A DNA stretch of 64,000 nucleotides, from the NCBI RefSeq assembly GCF_902168175.1, contig NZ_CABHOU010000041.1:84010-148009 (forward strand). The letters run 5' to 3'. Shown here piece after piece: positions 19,976 to 30,159 of the stretch. The position numbers and the translations under genes were made by a program. The notes under the pieces were generated by a model. That model was given only the letters and a program-made list of their open reading frames with translations, was not told the origin of the DNA and made no database searches. Source of the DNA: an uncultured Chitinophaga sp. (GTDB taxonomy: Bacteria; Bacteroidota; Bacteroidia; Chitinophagales; Chitinophagaceae). The number at the start of each line of letters is the position of its first letter. Within the stretch, counting starts at the first letter, position 1.

Positions 19976-20755
19976 TTATTTCCCTTTTACCTGGTAGGGG
20001 AGCGACAGGTTTTTGGATAACACGCTGTACACCTTGTAAACGCCGAGCATTGGCATTTTTCCATCTGCCAGGTGTGCGCCGCCTTCGCCGGTAGAAAGTT
20101 GCATATAAGCGCCCACAGCATCATACTTAAAATCAGTTTTAAACCGCACCCTGTAGTCGGGTACCACTACCCTGATAGATTTCCCTTCTGTAACCACCTG
20201 GAAGCCGGGAGAGTCCATGTACATGGGCATGCCCGGATTGGTTTTGGGAAGAACAACTGATTTGTCGGCAGCGTTAAATTCTTTCACCGATAAACCGCCC
20301 GGCACGCGTTTGTCCTCTACCAATACCACCCAGTGCGGATGCCATATTATTTTGTCGTTGGTATAGTCTCCATCACCGTCTTCATCCCAAAGCGGGGTGT
20401 CGTCGAAATCAGGATGGGCAGTTAGGGCAAGGGCTACAATGCCATCTGTTTTACTAAACCCAATATCTTCTGAAGATAGGGTGGTGGGGAACACATAACC
20501 ATCTACAGGCGCGCCGTTCATTTGTCCCGCGGGCGAAGAAACACTGCGGCCTGCTTGTCCCTGCACATTAATTTCAAACTCTAACTGGCCCCACTTTTTG
20601 TTGTGCGTAACTGAGGCGCCTGTTATTTTGTAATCAGTTTCGTTGATGTTCGATTTTTCCTTTTTTAACTTCTGGCAGGAGTCGCAATATTCTCCTGCGA
20701 AAGCGGCGGTTGCGGGCATAAGGGCCCAGCAGATAAGTGTTAATATCCGTTTCAT
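19976..20755 (-). CDS. Hypothetical secreted protein with EF-hand/dockerin-like Asp-rich loop
   Basis: Signal peptide MKRILTLICWALMPATAAFAG; DEDGDGDYTNDKI loop; YCDSCQKL. Confidence 0.75.
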   Translation of the reverse strand: MKRILTLICWALMPATAAFAGEYCDSCQKLKKEKSNINETDYKITGASVTHNKKWGQLEFEINVQGQAGRSVSSPAGQMNGAPVDGYVFPTTLSSEDIGFSKTDGIVALALTAHPDFDDTPLWDEDGDGDYTNDKIIWHPHWVVLVEDKRVPGGLSVKEFNAADKSVVLPKTNPGMPMYMDSPGFQVVTEGKSIRVVVPDYRVRFKTDFKYDAVGAYMQLSTGEGGAHLADGKMPMLGVYKVYSVLSKNLSLPYQVKGK

Positions 20756-20795
20756 ATGTATTAATTTGTGTGTTTATAAGTTGGTGCCGGCGCAG

Positions 20796-21656
20796 TTAGG
20801 CATTTGCATGCTCCTCTATAAAAGCATGTATATACCGCGTTGTCATTTCCGGATGTTGATGATGCGGTCCATGGCCGGCCCTGGGCATTACTACGACCTG
20901 GGTTGTTGGCAACTGGCGGTTAAGTTCGAACCAGTTTTCCGGTGGAAAGCACACTTCATGATCGCCGGAGATCACCAGGATGGGGATGTTCGTTTCCGTT
21001 AATTTTCTCCTCGCATCGTAAGGATCTTTTGAATAATCTTCCGCTCCCATTCCGTAATACTGCCACACTTCGGGTTTTACCTTAGGGTCACGGTCGGTAC
21101 GCGCATTGATGCGCTGGTGACTGGCCCAGGCGGCCTGTTTGCTGCGTTCGGAGATAGGTTCGAAGAAGAGAATAATTTCATGTTCAAAAGTGTAATCCTC
21201 TATGTAAGCCGTTTTTAGAAAAATTTCTTCCACAGGATGCGTTACCTGTCCCGGCGGTTTAGTACCTATCAGTACGAGCTGCTGTACACGTGAAGGAAAA
21301 GAGGTGGTAGCGATTTGCGCTACCCATCCGCCCAGCGACCATCCCCCGAGCAGGAAGCGGTCGATGGACAGGTAATCTGCCAGATCAATTACATCCTGTG
21401 CAAAGGATTTCATATCACTGTTAGGCTCGCCCGTAGATGATCCCATCCCGCTATAATTAAAAATAATTACCTGGTAGTTTACGGCCAGCAGGTCGAGAAA
21501 CAAAGGGTCCCAATCATCGAGGTTGCCGCGAAACCGCTGACATAATATAAAGGGAGTGCCTTCGCCCAGCGAGCGGTAAGCGATGTTTTTACCATTAGCG
21601 GTAGCAAACAGGGTGCTGACGTTTGTTGCATTAACGGTTGCGGTTACACTTTGCAT
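20796..21656 (-). CDS. Alpha/beta hydrolase
   Basis: Nucleophile elbow GGWSLGGW, VIIFNYSGMGSSTG, C-terminal ISGDHEVCFPPENWFELNRQLPTTQVVVMPRAGHGPHHQHPE. Confidence 0.9.
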   Translation of the reverse strand: MQSVTATVNATNVSTLFATANGKNIAYRSLGEGTPFILCQRFRGNLDDWDPLFLDLLAVNYQVIIFNYSGMGSSTGEPNSDMKSFAQDVIDLADYLSIDRFLLGGWSLGGWVAQIATTSFPSRVQQLVLIGTKPPGQVTHPVEEIFLKTAYIEDYTFEHEIILFFEPISERSKQAAWASHQRINARTDRDPKVKPEVWQYYGMGAEDYSKDPYDARRKLTETNIPILVISGDHEVCFPPENWFELNRQLPTTQVVVMPRAGHGPHHQHPEMTTRYIHAFIEEHANA

Positions 21657-21872
21657 GATGTATTTTTTAGAACGTTTCAGGGTGATGGCAATAAAAGGTC
21701 GATGCCCCTTTGGGGCTTGAGTTTCGTCCGTTTTACCTTACTATGCAAATGTTGAACAAAACCTTGTAAGTGGCAATGGAGAATCAGTGGCAGTGGTTGG
21801 CGAATTCAGTGTGCGTGAGTATTTTCGGCAGCGGTTGAATTATTAATGGTTGCGTGGCTTCGATACAAACAA

Positions 21873-21915
21873 AAATGGCTACAATCCTTTTGAGCGAAAA
21901 GGTGTGTAGCCATTT
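21873..21915 (-). terminator. Terminator hairpin downstream of mnmE
   Basis: aaatggctaca / tgtagccattt outer stem with cctttt/aaaagg inner stem. Confidence 0.7.
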
Positions 21916-21932
21916 GTCAGTGATTGTAGTAA

Positions 21933-23315
21933 TTATTTACCGATACAGAACTTTGAGAATATAAAATCCAACCTGTCCTCATTCGTCACTTCACCAGTAA
22001 TCAGTCCCAAATGGTGCAAACACATCCTGATATCCAATGCCAGCAAATCGCCGGGTAGTTTATTGTCAAGTCCATTGCGCACATCCAGTAATGCACGTAA
22101 CACTTCCTGGAGTGCAGCGTAATGCCGCGAGTTCGTGATTACAGTGTCTTCGGTGTTAATGTTGCCGCTCATTACTTTGTCTACCAGTGTATTTTTAAGC
22201 TGGTCGATATCGTTGTGGTTGCGGGCAGATATGAAAAGGATGTTGGGGATGGCGGCAAACTTTGCAGTGGCGCCAGGTGTGATATCTGTTTTGTTGCCTA
22301 CGAGTAAGTAGTTGATATTTTCGGCTTCAAATGCAGTGACCTGGTTTTGAATGTCGGCTGCACTGTACTCGTTTACATCAAACAGGTAGATCACTAATCC
22401 GGCTTCACGCATTTTCTCGAGCGACTTCTGTACGCCAATGCTTTCAATGGCGTCTACACTTTCGCGGATGCCTGCCGTGTCGATAAGGCGGAACAAAACG
22501 CCTTTTATGTTTAATACTTCTTCAATGGTATCGCGCGTAGTGCCGGCTATATCGCTTACGATGGCACGGTTCTCGTTCAAAAGGGTATTTAACAGCGTGG
22601 ATTTACCTGCATTGGGTTTGCCGATAATTGCCGTGTTTACACCATTCTTGATCACGTTACCCATGCTGAAAGAATCGATGAGGTGTTTAACGGTGACGGT
22701 CGCTGATGTGACCAGGTCGAAAAATTGCGTGCGGTCGGCAAATTCTACGTCCTCCTGGCTGAAGTCCAGTTCCAGCTCTATAAGGGCGGAGAAGCGGATC
22801 AGGTGTTCGCGTAATGCTTTTAACTCCTTCGAAAAACCACCGCGCATTTGTTGCATAGCTGTTTGGTGCGATGCGGCGGTATTGCTGGCAATAAGGTCGG
22901 CTACTGATTCGGCCTGGGTAAGATCGAGTTTGCCATTGAGGAAGGCGCGCTGTGTAAATTCACCCGGCTGCGCCATACGCGCACCGGATTGTATACAGGC
23001 GTCTATAATCTGCTGTTGTATATATGGAGAGCCGTGACAGGATATTTCTGTAACGTCTTCACCGGTATAAGAACGTGGGTTCTTAAAAATGCTCACCACT
23101 ACTTCATCTATCGCTTTACCTGTTTCCGGATGCAATAGTACACCAAAGTGCAACGTATGCCCCGGCACGGTTGTAAGATCTTTCGCCGGGAATAGTTTAT
23201 CTGTAATTGTAATCGCCTCCACCCCGCTTAACCTTATTACCGCGATAGCGCCTATTCCCGGTGCTGTTGCTACTGCAACTATTGTGTCATGATGCCCTGG
23301 CAGTTTACCAATCAT
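21933..23315 (-). CDS. mnmE: tRNA uridine-5-carboxymethylaminomethyl(34) synthesis GTPase MnmE
   Basis: GKPNAGKSTLLNTLLNENRAIVSDIAGTTRDTIEE G domain; DTIVAVATAPGIGAIAVIRLSG N-terminus; C-terminal FCIGK. Confidence 0.97.
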   Translation of the reverse strand: MIGKLPGHHDTIVAVATAPGIGAIAVIRLSGVEAITITDKLFPAKDLTTVPGHTLHFGVLLHPETGKAIDEVVVSIFKNPRSYTGEDVTEISCHGSPYIQQQIIDACIQSGARMAQPGEFTQRAFLNGKLDLTQAESVADLIASNTAASHQTAMQQMRGGFSKELKALREHLIRFSALIELELDFSQEDVEFADRTQFFDLVTSATVTVKHLIDSFSMGNVIKNGVNTAIIGKPNAGKSTLLNTLLNENRAIVSDIAGTTRDTIEEVLNIKGVLFRLIDTAGIRESVDAIESIGVQKSLEKMREAGLVIYLFDVNEYSAADIQNQVTAFEAENINYLLVGNKTDITPGATAKFAAIPNILFISARNHNDIDQLKNTLVDKVMSGNINTEDTVITNSRHYAALQEVLRALLDVRNGLDNKLPGDLLALDIRMCLHHLGLITGEVTNEDRLDFIFSKFCIGK

Positions 23316-23964
23316 AATATTCTTAATGAAGAAACGAAATTACTATAATAACTGTAATGACAGCGCATGGGTTGTAAGCTCTATAAGGTCTATAGATTAA
23401 GCAAATAATAAATCAGTATTTTTTTTAATCAATGTGACACAAAAGATGTAAATGTTACCGGATACTAAAATTTTTGTTAAGAATTGACCGATTTAATCCA
23501 AAAATTTACGATTTTTGTCTTGATGGTGAAAAATTACAACAAAAGTTTAACGCAGCCGTCTTGTCTCTGTTGAGGCAATTGTATATGAGAAAGTTTGTGA
23601 GACGTATCGTTTATGAGAAGTTAGAACGTGAGTAATTAAAAGTGAGCAATAAGCAGCTGTCGTTATTTATTAATAGAATAACCGCATTGTTTCCTTTTCT
23701 AAACCAGAATTTAAATCGTATTACAGCAATTAAGAGATTGAGGGAAAAAAGTTTATGAGAGCAAGCAAGCTTATTTAACAGTAAGTAAACGTTGTCTGTA
23801 CATGTACAGCAAACCGTCCCTTTTTACAAGTTTTATTTATGCGTAATGTTACAGTGACCGTCACTGTAAAGGCACTTCTATAAGCGAGTCTTCATCTATA
23901 CCAGCTTCTATACTTTGTTTATAGGGTTTCCTACTATCTATATTAAATCTAAATCAAAATCTAC

Positions 23965-26900
23965 ATGAGGCAAAAATTGCTTGGTTTTTTCTTAATGACG
24001 GTGCTACAGGTTACAGTGGCATTCGCGCAGGACAAGAAGGTAACTGGTAGAGTTACCGACGCCAATGATGGAAGTGCTATCCCAGGCACCTCTGTAATTA
24101 TTAAAGGAACTAATTCCGGCACCCAAACTGATGGTAATGGTAACTTTTCCCTTACGGTTCCACAAGGAAAGGAATTGCTGATACGTTCTATTGGTTTCGC
24201 CGAGAAAACGATTACAGTAGGCGCTTCCAATGTTATTAACATCATACTTACCGCTGAATCAGGCGACCTTAACGAGGTGGTGGTTGTAGCATTTGGTAAG
24301 GCTAAGAAAGAGTCACTTACCGGTTCTGTATCGGCCATTACTGCCAAAGATATTGAGAAGCGTCCTGTTACTAACGCCATGAGCGTACTGGAAGGTGCTG
24401 CTGCTGGTGTACAGGTAAACAACACGACCGGTCAGCCTGGTTCATCGCCTTCTATACGTATCCGTGGTTTTACGACTGTTAGCGGCGATGCCAATAACGC
24501 GCCGCTGTACGTAATTGATGGTGTTCCTTTTGCAGGCAACGTTGCCGACATCAACCCTAACGATATCGAATCTATTTCTGTGCTGAAAGATGCGGCTTCT
24601 TCTGCATTGTACGGTGCAAGGGCTTCTAACGGTGTTGTTATTATGACCACCAAAAGGGCCAAAGGTGCAGATGGTTCTATGAACCTGGTAATTAACCAGG
24701 GTGTTTATGGCCGTGGTATTAAGGAGTACGAAACTCTTAACCCCAACCAGTACATGGAAACCATGTGGAAAGGTTACAGGAACAACCTGCGGTCTACCAA
24801 CCCAACAGTGTATCCTACAGATGCTGCTGCAGGTGCTAAAGCTACTGCCAGCCTTATTTCTGACTACTTATACCTGAATATTTACGATCAGCCGGACGGC
24901 GCGCTGTTCGATGCGAATGGTAAACTGGTGGCCAATGCTAAGATCCGCGACGGTTACAGGGGTGACCTCGACTGGTTTGATGGTATGGAAAGAACTGGTT
25001 ACCGCCAGGATTATACCCTTAGCGGTAGTGCCCGTAGCAAAAAGAGCAACCTGTACTACTCGCTGGGTTACCTCGATGAGAAGGGTTATGTAAAAACTAC
25101 CGACTTCCAGCGTGTAACAGGTAGGATTAATGCCGATATACAAGCGAAGGAATGGATGAAATACGGTTTCAACATCGCCGGTTCTCACCAGAAATCAAAC
25201 GGTGCTCCTGGTACTACCGGTAGTTCAGGATCTATCGTAAACCCGTTTTATTTCGCAAGAAATATAGCGCCTATCTATCCTATATACCTGCATGACGAAG
25301 CCACTGGCGGCTTTGCACTAGATGCGGATGGAAACAAACAGTTTGATGACGGTACCAGCTCGCGTAACCAGTTGATCGGCCGCCACACTATCTGGGAAAA
25401 TGAACTGAACCAGGACAGAACGATCAGGAACACCCTGCAGGGTCAGGTTTTCATTGATGTTAAATTCCTGAAGGATTTCACTTTAACCCTTAAAGGCGAC
25501 ATGAACGTTCGTAACAACGATAACAATACATACAGCAACGCGATTATTGGCGATGGTTCCGGTAACAACGGCCGCGCATCTTCAGAGAACTACCGTTATA
25601 AAAATTACACTGCACAGCAATTGCTGAACTGGGGCAAATCGTTTGGCCAGCATAATGTAGATGTATTAGTAGCGCACGAGAATTATTATGATAGCTATAA
25701 CTACCTGTATGGTTATAAAACTAACCAGACTTTTGCAGGTCAGCCCGATTTCTCGAACTTCACCCAGATTACTAACCTTGATGGTTACAGGGTAGATTAC
25801 AGAACGGAAGGCTATCTTGCCCGCGCCCGTTACAATTTCAATGAAAAGTACTACCTCGATGGTTCTTACAGGAGAGATGGAACGTCTAAATTCTTTGAAG
25901 ATTCTCGTTGGGGTAACTTCTGGTCTTTAGGTGGTAGCTGGTTACTGTCAAAAGAAAACTTCTTCCTGCCGCTTACTAACGTAGTAGATTACGCTAAACT
26001 GCGTGCTTCTTACGGTGAAGTTGGTAACGATGCCGGTGCTGATACGTATGCCTGGATGGCTTTGTACACCCTGGAGCAGAACGGTAACTCTGCAGCGCTC
26101 TATAAAATACAGAATGAAGCGAAGAACCTCCAGTGGGAAACTTCCTCTTCTATTACAGCTGCCCTCGAAACCCGTATTTACGACAGGGCTAACATCGTTG
26201 TAGAATACTTCGATAAACGTTCTCAGAACCTGTTGTTCGACGTAAACCTGCCACTTTCTGCAGGCGGTACTTCTTCTGGTACAGCTGAATCGGTACAAAC
26301 GGCTAATATCGGTTCTATCTCTAACAAAGGTATCGAGGTTACTTTTGATGTGGATATCGTTAAAACCAAAAACTGGAGATGGAACGTTGGTGCTAACGCA
26401 ACCTGGATGAAAAATGAAGTGGTAAAACTGCCTAAAGAAAATGCCGAAAACGGTATTATCACTGGTAACTACAAACTGCTGAAAGGTCACGGTATCTATG
26501 ACTTCTGGACATACCAGTTCGCTGGTGTTGATCAGATGACAGGTAAATCACTGTACCTGGCCGATGATGTTGCATTTGATCCTAAAAACACCGGTGGCGC
26601 CTGGTTTCCATACCTGGTAACGATCGGCGATAAAAACTATACCACTAATAATACGTACGCTAAACGCGACTGGAGCGGTAGTGCTATTCCTGATGTGTAT
26701 GGTAGCTTTTCTACCGGTTTATCTTACAAAAGCTTTACCCTCTCCGGTATCTTTACTTACTCTATCGGCGGTAAAACTTACGATGACTCTTACCTGAGCC
26801 TGATGAGCATGTCTGGTTCTGTTAGCAACCTGCATAAAGATCTGCTGAAAGCATGGGACGGTATTCCTGAAGGTATGACTGAAACTTCGGCCAACCGCAT

Positions 26901-27204
26901 CGATCCTGATGGTATTCCTGTGGTAGATTTCTCTAAGAGCATACTGAATAACGGTATGTCTACCCGCTTCCTGCAGAACGGTTCTTACTTCGTGGTAAAA
27001 AACATTGCACTAAGCTATAGCGTACCCTCATCACTGCTCAAAAGGATCGATCTGAGCTCTGTACGTATCAACGCAGGCATTGAAAACCTGGCCACCTTCA
27101 CCAAACTGCAGGGTATGAACCCACAGCAGTCCTGGAACGGTAGAAGCGTAAACGCTTTCGTAACGCCACGCGTAATGTCTGTAGGTGTAAACATTGGTTT
27201 ATAA
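23965..27204 (+). CDS. SusC/RagA TonB-linked outer-membrane protein
   Basis: CarboxypepD_reg-like KVTGRVTDANDGSAIPGTSVIIKGTNSGTQTD; plug NAPLYVIDGVPFAGNVADINPNDIESISVLKDAASSALYGARASNGVVIMTTKR. Confidence 0.95.
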   Translation: MRQKLLGFFLMTVLQVTVAFAQDKKVTGRVTDANDGSAIPGTSVIIKGTNSGTQTDGNGNFSLTVPQGKELLIRSIGFAEKTITVGASNVINIILTAESGDLNEVVVVAFGKAKKESLTGSVSAITAKDIEKRPVTNAMSVLEGAAAGVQVNNTTGQPGSSPSIRIRGFTTVSGDANNAPLYVIDGVPFAGNVADINPNDIESISVLKDAASSALYGARASNGVVIMTTKRAKGADGSMNLVINQGVYGRGIKEYETLNPNQYMETMWKGYRNNLRSTNPTVYPTDAAAGAKATASLISDYLYLNIYDQPDGALFDANGKLVANAKIRDGYRGDLDWFDGMERTGYRQDYTLSGSARSKKSNLYYSLGYLDEKGYVKTTDFQRVTGRINADIQAKEWMKYGFNIAGSHQKSNGAPGTTGSSGSIVNPFYFARNIAPIYPIYLHDEATGGFALDADGNKQFDDGTSSRNQLIGRHTIWENELNQDRTIRNTLQGQVFIDVKFLKDFTLTLKGDMNVRNNDNNTYSNAIIGDGSGNNGRASSENYRYKNYTAQQLLNWGKSFGQHNVDVLVAHENYYDSYNYLYGYKTNQTFAGQPDFSNFTQITNLDGYRVDYRTEGYLARARYNFNEKYYLDGSYRRDGTSKFFEDSRWGNFWSLGGSWLLSKENFFLPLTNVVDYAKLRASYGEVGNDAGADTYAWMALYTLEQNGNSAALYKIQNEAKNLQWETSSSITAALETRIYDRANIVVEYFDKRSQNLLFDVNLPLSAGGTSSGTAESVQTANIGSISNKGIEVTFDVDIVKTKNWRWNVGANATWMKNEVVKLPKENAENGIITGNYKLLKGHGIYDFWTYQFAGVDQMTGKSLYLADDVAFDPKNTGGAWFPYLVTIGDKNYTTNNTYAKRDWSGSAIPDVYGSFSTGLSYKSFTLSGIFTYSIGGKTYDDSYLSLMSMSGSVSNLHKDLLKAWDGIPEGMTETSANRIDPDGIPVVDFSKSILNNGMSTRFLQNGSYFVVKNIALSYSVPSSLLKRIDLSSVRINAGIENLATFTKLQGMNPQQSWNGRSVNAFVTPRVMSVGVNIGL

Positions 27205-27223
27205 CAAAAAAACTAAAGAGAAG

Positions 27224-28750
27224 ATGAATAGGATACTAAGTATAGGTTTACTGTCTGTTTCCCTGCTGGCCGCTTCGTGCAAGAAGGATTACCTGGACAC
27301 TACACCAACAAACTCTACCAGTACTGCCACTGTATTTGCTAATACTGAAAATGCAAAAGGTGCGGTTAACGGACTGGCAAAAATGATGACCCAGCAATAC
27401 CTGAGCTCACAAGGCTTTAACGGTGAGGGTACGATTAAGATGTACTACGGCAACTACCCCGGTAACCACTTTTTCGTAAACCTTTCTGGTTGGGCTGCGA
27501 TCATTAACTCTACTTATAACGAAAACGTATCCAGCATTTACCTGTACTACCCATGGTATTATTATTATAAGATCATCGGTAACGCAAACGCTATCATCGC
27601 TAACATTGACGGTGCTACTGGTCCGGAAAAGGATAAACAATTCATTAAAGCGCAGGCTTACACTTACAGGGCCTACAGCTACATGATGCTGGCGCAACTG
27701 TACGGCAACAGGTGGTCTGATACCAACAGTGGTGCTACCAAAGGCCTGGTGTTAAGGGTCGATCTTTCTACCGGTGATTTGCCTCAATCTACCATGCTTG
27801 AAACTTATGAGCTGATTTATGACGACCTTGACAAGGCGATCGAGTTGTACACAACTTCTGGCAACGCAAGGACTAAAAACTACGAAGTGGACGCAAACGT
27901 AGCGTACGCCATCTACGCCCGTGCAGCACTCAACAGGCAGGATTATCCTACCGCAGAGTCTTATGCTGTAAAAGCAAGGACAGGTTACGCACTAATGACT
28001 AACACCGAGTATAAAGCTGGTTTTTCCACACCTAACCAGGAATGGATCTGGGGTAGCTACGGTGCCTCTGATGAAACACTGTACTTCTACTCTTACCAGT
28101 CTTACATCGCTTACAACTCAAGTGCGTCGGCTGTAAGAACTACGCCTAAATGTATCAGCCGGGAACTGTATAACAAAATTCCTGCAACGGATATCCGTAA
28201 AGGTATGTTCCTTGACCCTACCGGCTACACGTATACTACTGCTACCGGTGCGGCAGGCGCGGCGTTAAAAACAAGGGCATTTGCTTTGTATCCTGATATT
28301 TACAGCACTTCTTCTGCATTCGCTTATATGCAGTTTAAAGTGAAAGCAAACGATCTGCCTGGTGTGGGTAACCTTAACCACTTCCGTTCTGCGGAGATGT
28401 ACCTGATCGAAGCAGAAGCCAAGTATTTCCAGACTAAACCAGCAGCTGAAGTTCAGGCGGTATTGAACGCACTCACGGCCACTTCAGGTCGCGATGCCAG
28501 CTACAACTGCGTGGCAACTGGTACGGCGCTGCTCGATGAGATCAAAACTTACCGCGCCATTGAACTGTGGGGCGAAGGTTTTGACTGGTTCGATCTGAAA
28601 CGCTGGGGCGATCCTGTTGTAAGGCATGATTATGCTGGTGGTGGTAACTTCCTGTCTGTACTGGCACTTACCATTACTCCGGAAGCCAACAACAAATGGA
28701 CCTGGAAAATTCCGTTGAAAGAATCTGATTACAACGGAGCTTTAGAATAG
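27224..28750 (+). CDS. SusD/RagB family outer-membrane lipoprotein
   Basis: Lipobox LSVSLLAASCKKDYLDTTPTNS; FRSAEMYLIEAEAKYFQTKPAAEVQAVLNAL and YRAIELWGEGFDWFDLKRWG. Start moved to ATG 27224. Confidence 0.92.
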   Translation: MNRILSIGLLSVSLLAASCKKDYLDTTPTNSTSTATVFANTENAKGAVNGLAKMMTQQYLSSQGFNGEGTIKMYYGNYPGNHFFVNLSGWAAIINSTYNENVSSIYLYYPWYYYYKIIGNANAIIANIDGATGPEKDKQFIKAQAYTYRAYSYMMLAQLYGNRWSDTNSGATKGLVLRVDLSTGDLPQSTMLETYELIYDDLDKAIELYTTSGNARTKNYEVDANVAYAIYARAALNRQDYPTAESYAVKARTGYALMTNTEYKAGFSTPNQEWIWGSYGASDETLYFYSYQSYIAYNSSASAVRTTPKCISRELYNKIPATDIRKGMFLDPTGYTYTTATGAAGAALKTRAFALYPDIYSTSSAFAYMQFKVKANDLPGVGNLNHFRSAEMYLIEAEAKYFQTKPAAEVQAVLNALTATSGRDASYNCVATGTALLDEIKTYRAIELWGEGFDWFDLKRWGDPVVRHDYAGGGNFLSVLALTITPEANNKWTWKIPLKESDYNGALE

Positions 28751-28774
28751 TATACTAATTTGATTTAATATAGT

Positions 28775-28811
28775 AATCTCCTGGGTCTTTTGGCCCGGGG
28801 GATTTTTTTTT
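28775..28811 (+). terminator. Intrinsic terminator after SusD
   Basis: aatctcctgggtc-ttttg-gcccgggggatt followed by a T run. Confidence 0.78.
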
Positions 28812-28898
28812 GCCCCATGTTGTAAATACTGTTGAAGTGTGCGACGCAACGGGGGCTTAATCGATATCCGCCGCCTGGCTCACTATTATATTTAATAG

Positions 28899-28924
28899 AA
28901 AGGCCTGCAGCGATGCAGGCCTTT
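28899..28924 (-). terminator. Terminator hairpin at the 3' end of the AraC gene
   Basis: aaaggcctgca-gcga-tgcaggccttt perfect 11-bp stem. Confidence 0.78.
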
Positions 28925-28925
28925 C

Positions 28926-29870
28926 TTATATCGAGTCAGGTTGATATCTCCCTACATATTCCCGGTAGCCGCCGGGCGTTATGCCTTCTACTTTCTTAAA
29001 CACCCGCGTAAAATAGTTTACATCGTTAAAACCACACATTTCACTGATGGTACGAATATCCTGTCCGCCGGCAGTAAGCAGCTGTTTGGCTTGTTTTACC
29101 CGTTCGTTGTTGATGTATTCGAGCGGACTGATACCAAATTGTTCCTTAAACCACTTAAAGAACATGTTTCGGCTAAGGTACGCCTTGCGGCATAACACAT
29201 CCACTGCTATTTTTTCTGACAGATGCTCGTGTATGTAGCTGAGTACAAAATGAGAGCGCGTTTCGTTTGTGCTGATGGTACGTTCTGCACTCACTTTGTA
29301 CATCCGCTGGTTTTGAATCAGCCTGATGAGTAGTTCCTTTATAGACAGGTCGGCGAATATGTTCTTTGTTTTGTCGGAACTGCTGCATACACGGATGATC
29401 TTATTAATAAGATCGGTGATTTCCGTGTTGTTGGAAAAATGGTACTGCGAAAACTGTAAATCCCAGGGCGTGTTTTCGTCGGGACTGTTATTATAGTAGT
29501 TGTTGAGATACGAGAGGGTGTCCTGCATGTAACCTTCATCCACCGCCAGTGCCATACACTGGGTAGGGGTGTCGGTCGTAGACTCCGGGAAGTCGATGTG
29601 CATAGTTTCATGTGCCGGAATAATCACCGTTTCGCCGGGCAGGTAGTCGAACGCGGGATCATCGTACAGGTGCATTACTTTTTTACCCCGCATCATACTG
29701 GTGATAACGAAATCGGAAAAGGCCAGGGGGAGGTGCCACGCTGGCTGGTAACATTCAAAAATGTTCAGTTCACAATTCTTCAGATTAAATACCCGCCTGT
29801 TTTCCACCAGGGTCTGCAACTGGTGGGGCGGTGTTAAATCAACGTTCTGCAGGTAGCTTTTACGCGGCAT
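28926..29870 (-). CDS. AraC family transcriptional regulator
   Basis: C-terminal HTH: IAVDVLCRKAYLSRNMFFKWFKEQFGISPLEYINNERVKQAKQLL ... EMCGFNDVNYFTRVFKKVEGITPGGYREY; N-terminal cupin-like region. Confidence 0.93.
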   Translation of the reverse strand: MPRKSYLQNVDLTPPHQLQTLVENRRVFNLKNCELNIFECYQPAWHLPLAFSDFVITSMMRGKKVMHLYDDPAFDYLPGETVIIPAHETMHIDFPESTTDTPTQCMALAVDEGYMQDTLSYLNNYYNNSPDENTPWDLQFSQYHFSNNTEITDLINKIIRVCSSSDKTKNIFADLSIKELLIRLIQNQRMYKVSAERTISTNETRSHFVLSYIHEHLSEKIAVDVLCRKAYLSRNMFFKWFKEQFGISPLEYINNERVKQAKQLLTAGGQDIRTISEMCGFNDVNYFTRVFKKVEGITPGGYREYVGRYQPDSI

Positions 29871-30094
29871 ACTCGGGCATAGTTTGTGGTCCTGATGAAT
29901 ATATGATACGTACAGAAAGTTACAAAATCAGGAGTACAATTGTGCTATAAAAAGATACGATTGTTAGCGCTGGTAGTCATTTTTACGTAGCGCTAAATGT
30001 CGGATTAACAAGCCTTTATTCTTAGTAAGGGCGGATCAGGAGTGTTGCCCGTTACAATTATTCTATACTCTTTTTCGCATCGGTTAACTTAATT

Positions 30095-30148
30095 TTAGTT
30101 GTATAACTAAATAATAGTTGTTTAACTGGATTATTAGTTATACGTTTG
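30095..30148 (+). promoter_or_regulatory. Putative autoregulated promoter/operator of the blaI-like gene
   Basis: Two dyads, TTAGTT-gtat-AACTAA (30095-30110) and AGTT-gttt-AACT (30116-30127). They overlap or abut a TTG (30118-30120) that is 20 nt from TACGTTTG (30141-30148). Confidence 0.55.
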
Positions 30149-30159
30149 TTGCACAATAG

